DNA from: a virus
Strand: one strand, 5' to 3'
Length of the DNA: 26,373 nt
IMG/VR virus record: IMGVR_UViG_3300033143_000668
Span: 1 to 26,373 of that record
Shown piece after piece: positions 16,413-22,208 of this stretch. Made by a program: the position numbers and the translations under genes. Within the stretch, counting starts at the first letter, position 1. Each line of letters begins with the position of its first letter. Under the pieces are notes generated by a model. That model made no database searches and was not told the DNA's origin. It saw only the letters and a program-made list of their open reading frames with translations.

Positions 16413-16697
16413 TTATAGTTGTAACCCTCCAATCTTAGTTGAGGTATTAAATTTATTAGTACCCACTATAGGTGCTGCTTTAGTTGCTTCCTTAGTAGGT
16501 AATTGTACAGCAGGTTCTACTACTCTAGTTGTTACACTAGGGTCTAAGTCAGGGTTATCTAGTATCTGCTTCTGTTCTGCCTGTGCTGTTTCAAACTCTT
16601 CTTGAGCCCATTCAGCTTTATTACCATGTAAATCTAGTGGGTCTGGTAATCCAAAGAGACCACCACCTGAACCAAAGATTCCTGTACCCCCTCCCAT
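16413..16697 (-). CDS. Small Gly-rich virion-type protein (94 aa), gp6.7/gp7.3-like
   Basis: A 94-aa protein with a Gly-rich start (MGGGTGIFGSGGGLFGLPDPL), a helical Gln/Glu-rich middle (AEWAQEEFETAQAEQKQ) and a short C-terminal tail ending KIGGLQL. It overlaps the preceding 91-aa gene by one base and is 12 bases before the portal gene. T7 has small tail-assembly and ejected proteins (gp6.7, gp7.3) in this place. The C-terminal G-L-Q-hydrophobic motif resembles that of the 91-aa neighbour, so the pair may act together. Assignment is from position and composition. Confidence 0.7.
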   Translation of the reverse strand: MGGGTGIFGSGGGLFGLPDPLDLHGNKAEWAQEEFETAQAEQKQILDNPDLDPSVTTRVVEPAVQLPTKEATKAAPIVGTNKFNTSTKIGGLQL

Positions 16698-16972
16698 TAT
16701 ACTTGTACCCCACTACCTGCAGCAGTAGTACTAGTACCTGAAGTTAAAGGTATCTGTAATCCTCTAGTACCCATCTTCTTCTTATCTACTGTCTCTTCTG
16801 TTACTGTCTCTTCTTCAAAGGCAGGAGTCTGTATATCTAATTGATTGCCTACTGATGCTCTAGTCTGTATAGGAGCAGCAGCCATTGTCTGTTGTCCACC
16901 TGACTTACCACCACCTCCTCCATTATATGTTGTAGGGCTTGTACCTATTAACTTACTTAATCTATTTAACAT
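16697..16972 (-). CDS. Small Gly/Thr-rich protein (91 aa), gp7.3-like tail assembly candidate
   Basis: A 91-aa low-complexity protein: a basic start (MLNRLSKLIGTS), five consecutive glycines, an acidic Thr/Glu stretch (EEETVTEETVDKKK), then MGTRGLQIPL and a C-terminal end GSGVQV. T7 gp7.3, a 99-aa protein needed for tail assembly and adsorption, also pairs a low-complexity body with a terminal Lys/Gly-rich, Leu-x-Ile and Gly-x-hydrophobic ending. AGGAGGT precedes the ATG within the end of the 57-aa gene; the two genes overlap by 11 bases. Confidence 0.7.
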   Translation of the reverse strand: MLNRLSKLIGTSPTTYNGGGGGKSGGQQTMAAAPIQTRASVGNQLDIQTPAFEEETVTEETVDKKKMGTRGLQIPLTSGTSTTAAGSGVQV

Positions 16973-17135
16973 CTTCTTCTACCTCCTCTTCTATTTTTAA
17001 TTTAATCTTTAGGTCTTCTACTACCTGTCTATTACCTACTAATACACCTAACTCAAAGTCAGTTACATAAGCATTAGGTAGTCTATCAGGAAACTTCTGC
17101 TCCAACCATTGTAGTATAAAGTTATTACTATTCAT
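16962..17135 (-). CDS. 57-aa acidic protein of unknown function
   Basis: A 57-codon frame from ATG at 17135 to TAG at 16962. It overlaps the end of the 102-aa gene by 8 bases and the start of the 91-aa gene by 11 bases, a coupling typical of this genome. The protein starts MNSNNFILQWLEQKFPDRLP and ends in an acidic helix (KIKLKIEEEVEEDVK). No membrane segment or known motif is visible. It completes an otherwise unexplained coding gap and has the same codon habits as its neighbours. Confidence 0.75.
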   Translation of the reverse strand: MNSNNFILQWLEQKFPDRLPNAYVTDFELGVLVGNRQVVEDLKIKLKIEEEVEEDVK

Positions 17136-17436
17136 CTTCTGGTATCTCTTCTACTACTACATCTTCCATACTATCTATAGCAGGGAATAAGTTCTCATTA
17201 AAAATATAACTTGGAGGCTTGTAATCTTCAGCTAACTTATTACTATGTTTACTCATTAAGTAACTAGCAACTACACCAAGTACAAACCCTGTGTCTGCTT
17301 TGTTCTCTGTAAGTATACCTACTTGTCCTAAGTCTCTACATATATTAGTAAGTAAGTTCTCTAACCTTATGCCTCTATCTGTATAGCTAGTAGCTAATAC
17401 TACATTACTCATACCTTCACTTATATCTTTAATCAT
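17128..17436 (-). CDS. 102-aa protein of unknown function, first gene of the morphogenesis cluster
   Basis: A 102-aa soluble, acidic protein with a helical N-terminus and a modestly hydrophobic stretch (ADTGFVLGVVASYLMS). The end is strongly acidic (SMEDVVVEEIPEDE). AGGAGATGAGAT precedes the ATG at 17436. It is the first gene after the structured spacer 17437-17620, so it probably heads the late transcript. T7 carries small genes (6.5 to 7.7) in this interval; I cannot match this one to a family. Confidence 0.75.
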   Translation of the reverse strand: MIKDISEGMSNVVLATSYTDRGIRLENLLTNICRDLGQVGILTENKADTGFVLGVVASYLMSKHSNKLAEDYKPPSYIFNENLFPAIDSMEDVVVEEIPEDE

Positions 17437-17620
17437 ATCTCATCTCCTATTCTTCTTTGGGTAGGCTCGCCCTAAAGGGCTCACCTAATAAACTAGGGGT
17501 TAGTTCTCTCTATACATATACACTAACTGTATATACTTCTATTGCTAGTTACTATCTAGTAGTAGTTATATAGGGTCCCCCTTGGTTCTAGTATAGTTGT
17601 AGACTTCCTACATTCCTATG
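17437..17620 (-). promoter_or_regulatory. Structured spacer between the replication and morphogenesis clusters
   Basis: This 184-base gap has no convincing ORF. It contains hairpins at 17550-17564 (TACTA/TAGTA), 17516-17534 (ATATAC/GTATAT, seven-base loop) and 17462-17487 (GCCC/GGGC with outer TAGG/CCTA). The order of the TACTA-type and ATATAC-type hairpins is the same as in the capsid leader. The motif at 17482-17496 matches the post-capsid spacer. No U-run follows the GC hairpin. The location suggests a late promoter and an RNA-processing or attenuation site. Confidence 0.55.
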
Positions 17621-17827
17621 TTAGAAGAGCTTATATTTACCTAATATATCTGATAACTGATAAGCTCTTAATCTTGTTAGTTGGCATACAGTATCTTCTA
17701 TCTTATAATAGTCCTCTAGTGTCATAACCTTATGTACTGTCTTCTTTACCTTAGCCTCCCTAACCTCTTTACTTGTTAGGGTAGATATAGGAAAGCTTAT
17801 GTAACTGGGCAACTGCCTCCTGCACAT
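17621..17827 (-). CDS. 68-aa basic ORF overlapping the ribonucleotide reductase end
   Basis: A 68-codon frame that begins inside the last 31 bases of the reductase gene. It is basic and Lys-rich in the middle (SKEVREAKVKKTVHKVM) and ends in a helix-like region (YYKIEDTVCQLTRLRAYQLSDILGKYKLF). The ATG at 17827 lacks a clear ribosome binding site, and the AGGAGG just inside it belongs to the reductase's Ala-Gly-Gly-Ser codons. A shorter start at 17725 would give 34 residues. It fills the gap before the structured spacer. Function is unknown, and the exact start is unsure. Confidence 0.5.
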   Translation of the reverse strand: MCRRQLPSYISFPISTLTSKEVREAKVKKTVHKVMTLEDYYKIEDTVCQLTRLRAYQLSDILGKYKLF

Positions 17828-19767
17828 TCTTGTGTATCCATCTCATTGTCTAAGCTGTCTACTACACCTGAGAAGTCTACCTCAGATAGTCCTGCTGTAT
17901 ACTCATCATAAATCTCTTTAGTTACTACTTCCTGTGGTAGGTATAGGTAGCCTAAGTCTGCTGCTGTCTTACTAGGGTCTGTTCTATATAAGAATGATAC
18001 TCCTACATAGTGCTCCCAATTCTTAAGTAACCATTCCTTGATATCCTCTACTTCATCTAAGTCATAAGAGATTGTATTACTTACATTCTGCTGACACCAA
18101 TGTACTTGATACTTCTTGTATCTCTCTAGTTGTTCAATAGCTGTCTCTTTGTTTACCTCTACTATAGTCCCATCTGGTCTAGTAACCTTAGTGAACTCTA
18201 TGTCATCCCACTTAATAGGGAATGTAACTAGCATACCTTCTGGGTCATTAGGGTTAGGTATTACCTTGTAGCCTGATGATATAAGATTAGGTAGGATAGG
18301 GTCATGCTTACCAAAGTTAATGTTGTTTAGTATATACTTACCTAATGGTAGGTGTACCCCTTCTGTTGTACTCATTACTTTACTTAGTGTACCACTAGGC
18401 TTAACTGTAGTTACATTCTTAGGTCTCTGTTTACCTAGCTCATCAGCCATACAATAAGCACTGTGGACTGATACTCTCTTCATAGCATCTATGTCATATA
18501 TACTTAAGTCTTCCCTCTGAGCTATCCCTGTGAGTCCTACACCACATAGTCTAAGGAACTCATTGTTCAAGTGCCAAGCCTCCTGTAGTATACCATCCTT
18601 AAGTTCTACTAGTGTCTGTCTATAGTTAGCTCTAGCTGCTAGCTCAAGTGTTCTATGCAGTCCTGCTGTATCACCTTTAAACTTAGCTATGTCTATCTCT
18701 ACTAAGTTACAGAAGTTCTTATTACCTAGTAGTATCTCACAGCAAGGGTTACTTCCTTTAAACCAAGGTGCTCTAGTAAGAGCTGCTGCTCCATTAACAA
18801 AACCAGGCTCACTACCTCCTGACTCCTCCATCAAATTAAAGATAGTATCTAGGTCCTCCTTCTTAGGAGTATCATAGAAGACTAGACTATTATTAGACTG
18901 ACCTCTCTGGATATTCTTCTCCCAATAGTTTCTCTTAGCTGTAGCAAACTCTTTCCACTCAGGCTTATCATACTCAAAGAGAGCAATCTGTGCTGACCTT
19001 CTACTTGATAGGATAGTACCTAACCAATTAACTACATCTAGTATATCCATTCTAGTTAGTAACTGTCCTGCCTTGTTGTTCATCAGCTCTGCAATAGATA
19101 CATAAGCCTTAGCAATAGCTGCATCTCCTGAACTTATCCAACCATAGCCTGCTAGTCTTTCACCTGCTGGTCTGAGTTCTGAGAAGTCAAAAACCAACTT
19201 GGTAGCTGCATACTTTCCTGCAAGGAGCTTACCAATACTCTTTGCCCATGCTTCTGCCGAGTCACCCACTCTGATTGTCCATACACCATCTTCAAAGGTT
19301 TCTTCATTATCTTCCTTACCTCCCTTAGTTGTTCTTGTTGTATTGATTACCTCTACATCTTGTATCTTATGGAAGAAGCCATTGAGTGTACCTACAATAG
19401 GTTTAAAACCTACACCACATCCTTGCATAAGTAACCACAGTACATCTACTACATCATATACAGTCTCTACCTCAGTGAAGCTACAGTTAAACTGACTAGC
19501 CTCTCTCCTCTGAGCTACCTCTGTACCTCCTAGCCATAGTGTCCTACCTGATACAGATACTTTCTTCTCTATCATCAGTTGCTTGAACTCCTCTAGCTCT
19601 GCCTCTTGTTTATCATTAAGGTCACTACCATTTGCTCTACTCCATAACCATCTCTGGTGTCCCTTAACTCTCTCTGCTATCTGCTCCCAAGTCTCAAACT
19701 CTGTCTCCTCTGGGTTAGTAGGTCTAGCATATGTTCTTCTTATTACTACCTCTGCTCTTGTCTTCAT
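17797..19767 (-). CDS. Class II (adenosylcobalamin-dependent) monomeric ribonucleotide reductase
   Basis: This 656-aa enzyme converts ribonucleotides to deoxyribonucleotides for phage DNA synthesis using a B12-generated thiyl radical. Key residues align with Lactobacillus leichmannii ribonucleoside-triphosphate reductase (739 aa). C95 (in QFNCSF) and C353 (in NFCNL) form the active-site redox pair. C342, in N340-P-C342-C-E344, is the radical cysteine, eleven residues before C353 as in the model enzyme (408/419). C648 and C653 in the C-terminal ECAGGSCP shuttle electrons. The residue after the radical cysteine is Cys343, where the model enzyme has Gly. Being oxygen-independent and single-subunit, it needs no small-subunit gene, and none is present. 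ATG overlaps the exonuclease stop by one base (TAATG). Confidence 0.95.
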   Translation of the reverse strand: MKTRAEVVIRRTYARPTNPEETEFETWEQIAERVKGHQRWLWSRANGSDLNDKQEAELEEFKQLMIEKKVSVSGRTLWLGGTEVAQRREASQFNCSFTEVETVYDVVDVLWLLMQGCGVGFKPIVGTLNGFFHKIQDVEVINTTRTTKGGKEDNEETFEDGVWTIRVGDSAEAWAKSIGKLLAGKYAATKLVFDFSELRPAGERLAGYGWISSGDAAIAKAYVSIAELMNNKAGQLLTRMDILDVVNWLGTILSSRRSAQIALFEYDKPEWKEFATAKRNYWEKNIQRGQSNNSLVFYDTPKKEDLDTIFNLMEESGGSEPGFVNGAAALTRAPWFKGSNPCCEILLGNKNFCNLVEIDIAKFKGDTAGLHRTLELAARANYRQTLVELKDGILQEAWHLNNEFLRLCGVGLTGIAQREDLSIYDIDAMKRVSVHSAYCMADELGKQRPKNVTTVKPSGTLSKVMSTTEGVHLPLGKYILNNINFGKHDPILPNLISSGYKVIPNPNDPEGMLVTFPIKWDDIEFTKVTRPDGTIVEVNKETAIEQLERYKKYQVHWCQQNVSNTISYDLDEVEDIKEWLLKNWEHYVGVSFLYRTDPSKTAADLGYLYLPQEVVTKEIYDEYTAGLSEVDFSGVVDSLDNEMDTQECAGGSCPVT

Positions 19768-20501
19768 TACTTCTCTACTCCAAATTCATGTTTATCTTCT
19801 TCAGGTACAGTGTAATATGTACAAGCCTCTTGGAATGAACAGTAGTTACACATCCAAGCAGGACAATCATTCTCAGGTTGTGTAGGTGCTTTAGTTACAG
19901 CTAACTTACCTTTGATGTATGTATCTATTGTACTAATAGGTAGTAGGTCTAACCATACTTCTTGCATCTCAGGGTAGGCTGCATATGATGCATGCCCTGG
20001 TGTGAATAAATAGATAACCCCTTTGTCTTCTATATCAAACATACCCTCAAACAACCATCTGTATATGCTCATCTGTAGTTGTTCTTTCTCCTGCTCTGGC
20101 TTAGGGTTAGGGTTAGTTTTGGTTCCAATCCCAATGAACTTCTTAGTTGGATAATCTCCCTTAAGCTTAACATCACCAAGTCTCCATTTGTTAACAGTAT
20201 ATCTCCATCTAAGTTCATCACAAGTTCCTCCGATTCTTGTACCATCTGCCATTGTCTTGACCCAACTGAGTTCTTTGATGACTCCATCTTCATCCATCTC
20301 CTCTATTACTTTATGTAATGCACTACCTAAGAAAGACTTAAAGCCTACTACCTTATCATGTTTATCTCCACCTTCCCATATTGTATTAGCCTTAGCCCAT
20401 AGTTGGCTAGACGGCATTGTTAAATCACTAGCACTATACTCACAATCTTTAGGGCGGTACATTGATTTTAACCATCCTTGTTGTATTCTTGAACCTGCCA
20501 T
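19767..20501 (-). CDS. PD-(D/E)XK exonuclease, Cas4/RecB-like, with predicted Fe-S cluster
   Basis: This 244-aa protein takes the place of the T7 gp6 exonuclease but belongs to the RecB/Cas4 nuclease fold. Motifs in order: LGSALHKVIEEM (H63, E67), GGTCDELRW (D95), GDVKLK (D110-x-K112, the catalytic core) and a Q-x-x-x-x-x-Y element (Q141 to Y147). Four cysteines are spaced as in Cas4 and AddB: C20 near the N-terminus and C218-x2-C221-x5-C227 at the end, predicted to hold a 4Fe-4S cluster. The likely role is resecting DNA ends for recombination, concatemer processing and recycling host DNA. It is coupled to the ribonucleotide reductase by a one-base overlap, linking degradation to dNTP production. 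Confidence 0.88.
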   Translation of the reverse strand: MAGSRIQQGWLKSMYRPKDCEYSASDLTMPSSQLWAKANTIWEGGDKHDKVVGFKSFLGSALHKVIEEMDEDGVIKELSWVKTMADGTRIGGTCDELRWRYTVNKWRLGDVKLKGDYPTKKFIGIGTKTNPNPKPEQEKEQLQMSIYRWLFEGMFDIEDKGVIYLFTPGHASYAAYPEMQEVWLDLLPISTIDTYIKGKLAVTKAPTQPENDCPAWMCNYCSFQEACTYYTVPEEDKHEFGVEK

Positions 20502-20502
20502 A

Positions 20503-20814
20503 TTAATCTCTCTCCTTTAAATAATCTAGTGCATCTTCTATGCTTTCTATTGTGTCTCCTAACATACCAAGTCCTCTATTACATTTGTTACATAGTACTC
20601 CTCTAATCTTACCTGTCTTATGGTTGTGGTCTAAATGTTTAGACTCTCTAATACCACATAATTCACAGACAGGACTAGCACTAAATAACTTATCATATTC
20701 TTCAGCAGTAATATCATACCTCTTCTTAATATTATATTCTCTTCTATATAGTCTCTGTTTTTCTTCATTTCTTTTGTGCCATCTCTGTTGCCTACTAAGT
20801 TCTTCCTGCAGCAT
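20503..20814 (-). CDS. Endonuclease VII-type (HNH) nuclease, short copy (103 aa)
   Basis: This 103-aa protein has a basic helical N-terminus and the endonuclease VII core: C50-x2-C53, then LDHNHKTGKIRGVLCNKCN with D62-H63-N64-H65, C75-x2-C78 and N79, followed by GLGMLGDTIESIEDALDYLK. The four cysteines bind zinc, and the Asp-His set is the beta-beta-alpha-metal active site. The family resolves branched DNA in T4; free-standing copies can also act as homing nucleases. The start has AGAGGAGAAGAAGTAAGG before it. It lies between the 44-aa gene and the exonuclease and shares its core with the copy after the polymerase. Confidence 0.9.
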   Translation of the reverse strand: MLQEELSRQQRWHKRNEEKQRLYRREYNIKKRYDITAEEYDKLFSASPVCELCGIRESKHLDHNHKTGKIRGVLCNKCNRGLGMLGDTIESIEDALDYLKERD

Positions 20815-20816
20815 CC

Positions 20817-20951
20817 TTACTTCTTCTCCTCTTTACTCTTAATGTTGTGCCCTTTAAACCAAGCAAGTATCTCACTATCCTTAACCATATAGCCAAACTT
20901 GTCATAATGTATACTCCTCATCTCTTTAGTTACTATATGCTTGTTAGGCAT
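20817..20951 (-). CDS. 44-aa basic protein of unknown function
   Basis: A 44-codon frame from ATG at 20951 to TAA at 20817. The start overlaps the DUF3310 gene's stop by 8 bases (ATGCCTAA), and it ends two bases before the endonuclease gene. The product is Lys-rich (MPNKHIVTKEMRSIHYDKFG, then YMVKDSEILAWFKGHNIKSK) and has no membrane segment. Its place in an unbroken overlapping series supports it. No family is recognised. Confidence 0.72.
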   Translation of the reverse strand: MPNKHIVTKEMRSIHYDKFGYMVKDSEILAWFKGHNIKSKEEKK

Positions 20952-21279
20952 TCTTGAGTTCCTTATTAACTTCTAACCATTTCTCTAAGTAATGTACTGC
21001 CTTCTCTATGTCTTGATATGTATCCATCTTATTTCTAATGATATACTTAATAGCACTACCTCTATAATGGTCTAGTCCATACTCATCTACAATACCCCAA
21101 TGAGTAATAGTCTTACCTAAGTAATGGTTACCTCCTACCTGTCTAGCTGCTGCCTCTGCTGGGTTGCCTTCACCTGTATATCCTGCTAGTACCTCAGGAA
21201 AGATATCAGCATACATCCAACCTGTAGTACCTTCCTTAGCCTCTCTATATCCTTGAGGTCCTCTACCAAACTTAGACAT
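20944..21279 (-). CDS. DUF3310 family protein
   Basis: This 111-aa protein contains the full DUF3310 pattern: QVGGNHY (residues 47-53), then ITHWGIVDEYGLDHYRGSAIKYIIRNK (58-84) and DIEKAVHYLEKWL (90-102). The family is frequent in phages, close to nucleotide and replication genes. Some databases label it nucleotide-kinase-like, but the reaction is not established. The first 45 residues are a less conserved extension. It overlaps the MazG-like gene by 8 bases and the 44-aa gene by 8 bases, placing it in the nucleotide-handling block. Confidence 0.88.
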   Translation of the reverse strand: MSKFGRGPQGYREAKEGTTGWMYADIFPEVLAGYTGEGNPAEAAARQVGGNHYLGKTITHWGIVDEYGLDHYRGSAIKYIIRNKMDTYQDIEKAVHYLEKWLEVNKELKNA

Positions 21280-21637
21280 CTTCTAGTACCTCTGAAATAG
21301 CAGGCTCAGGTGATAACCAGTTAGGACCTTTCTGTATCTTACCTTCTATTTTTTCTTCTAGTTTCAAGTTGTTAGCTGCAGTTACTAGTAGTAATATATC
21401 TTGTACCTTATCTATATCACCAGCACATAGTTTAATCAAGCCTCCAATAGCTACTACTGCTACATCTGCTAGTTCTTTAGCTTGGTTAACTGTATCACCT
21501 GTAATGCCTCCCTCCATATACTCTCCTATTTCTTCATCTAACATACTATACTCTAGGCTAGGGCTATAGCTTAGGTTATCTCTCACAATATTCCAGTTAC
21601 ATACTTCTTCTACAAAATCTACTCTTCCATTCATCAT
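21272..21637 (-). CDS. MazG-like nucleotide pyrophosphohydrolase-type protein
   Basis: This 121-aa all-helical protein has the metal-binding pattern of the MazG/dUTPase-like superfamily: E35-E36-x-x-E39 in LDEEIGEYMEG and E55-x-x-D58 in AKELADVAVVAIGGLIKL. Such enzymes hydrolyse NTPs or dNTPs to monophosphate and pyrophosphate; phage versions are thought to clean nucleotide pools or shift host alarmone signalling. The end (KGPNWLSPEPAISEVLED) is typical of phage members. The ATG at 21637 directly follows the stop of the 53-aa gene, with GGGGAAG just upstream. Substrate is not readable from sequence. Confidence 0.82.
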   Translation of the reverse strand: MMNGRVDFVEEVCNWNIVRDNLSYSPSLEYSMLDEEIGEYMEGGITGDTVNQAKELADVAVVAIGGLIKLCAGDIDKVQDILLLVTAANNLKLEEKIEGKIQKGPNWLSPEPAISEVLEDV

Positions 21638-21799
21638 CTACTTCTTCCCCTTTGGTTTCTTTTTAGTTTTTCTAGCTTCTTCTTTAAGCTCTGTTATTAT
21701 CTCATCCATTTCAAATAATGTCAAGGGGGCTTTAATCCCATGGCGAGACTTGAATATTTCTATTGCTCTTATTACTGTTTGTTGGTCTGTATCTTCCAT
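21638..21799 (-). CDS. 53-aa charged protein of unknown function
   Basis: A 53-codon frame from ATG at 21799 to TAG at 21638, lying exactly between the endonuclease VII gene (ends 21801) and the MazG-like gene (starts 21637). AGAGGAGAAAGTAAT precedes the ATG. The N-terminus is acidic and helical (MEDTDQQTVIRAIEIF), the middle reads LTLFEMDEIITELKEEA, and the end is a lysine-rich tail (RKTKKKPKGKK) that could bind nucleic acid. No known domain. Confidence 0.78.
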   Translation of the reverse strand: MEDTDQQTVIRAIEIFKSRHGIKAPLTLFEMDEIITELKEEARKTKKKPKGKK

Positions 21800-21800
21800 A

Positions 21801-22208
21801 TTACTTTCTCCTCTTCTTCAGGTAGGTTACCATTTTATTTATAGCTTCTAGTGTATCTCCTAGTTGTCCTAATCCTGCATTACATGTTCTACATAGTACA
21901 CCCCTAAACTCCATAGTTGTATGGTCATGGTCATACACTAAGTTCTCTTCTCTACCACAGGCTTCACAGCAGTGTGAGGTCTCCATCCTCTTCTCATACT
22001 CTTCATATTCTATACCATATCTCTTTCTTGTTTGTAGTTTCTGCTTATACTTATGTGATTTATAGTCATCTCTTTGTTTAGCTGAGTTACATTCCTTACA
22101 TATATTAGCCTTACCATACTTCATATCTTTCTTAGAGTAGAACTGTTCTAAGTCCTCCTCCTTATATGCCATTAGTTTACATACTCTACATGTTCTAATG
22201 GGTTTCAT
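21801..22208 (-). CDS. Endonuclease VII-type (HNH) nuclease, long copy (135 aa)
   Basis: The protein is 135 aa from the ATG at 22208; a longer reading would need TTG at 22223 and overlap the polymerase more. An N-terminal zinc module (C7-x2-C10, C37-x2-C40) precedes the catalytic module: C81-x2-C84, YDHDHTTMEFRGVLC with D93-H94-D95-H96, C106-x2-C109 and N110, then GLGQLGDTLEAINKMVTYL. The core is that of T4 endonuclease VII, which resolves branched DNA. Position just behind the DNA polymerase gene is also a classic site for a homing endonuclease. GGAAG lies 8 bases before the start. The core closely resembles the 103-aa copy. Confidence 0.88.
   Translation of the reverse strand: MKPIRTCRVCKLMAYKEEDLEQFYSKKDMKYGKANICKECNSAKQRDDYKSHKYKQKLQTRKRYGIEYEEYEKRMETSHCCEACGREENLVYDHDHTTMEFRGVLCRTCNAGLGQLGDTLEAINKMVTYLKKRRK

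Noticed and set aside
20101-20117. TTAGGGTTAGGGTTAG, resembling a telomere repeat
   Set aside because: It is the codons for an Asn-Pro-Asn-Pro run in the exonuclease read on the other strand; only about two and a half units, no wider array.
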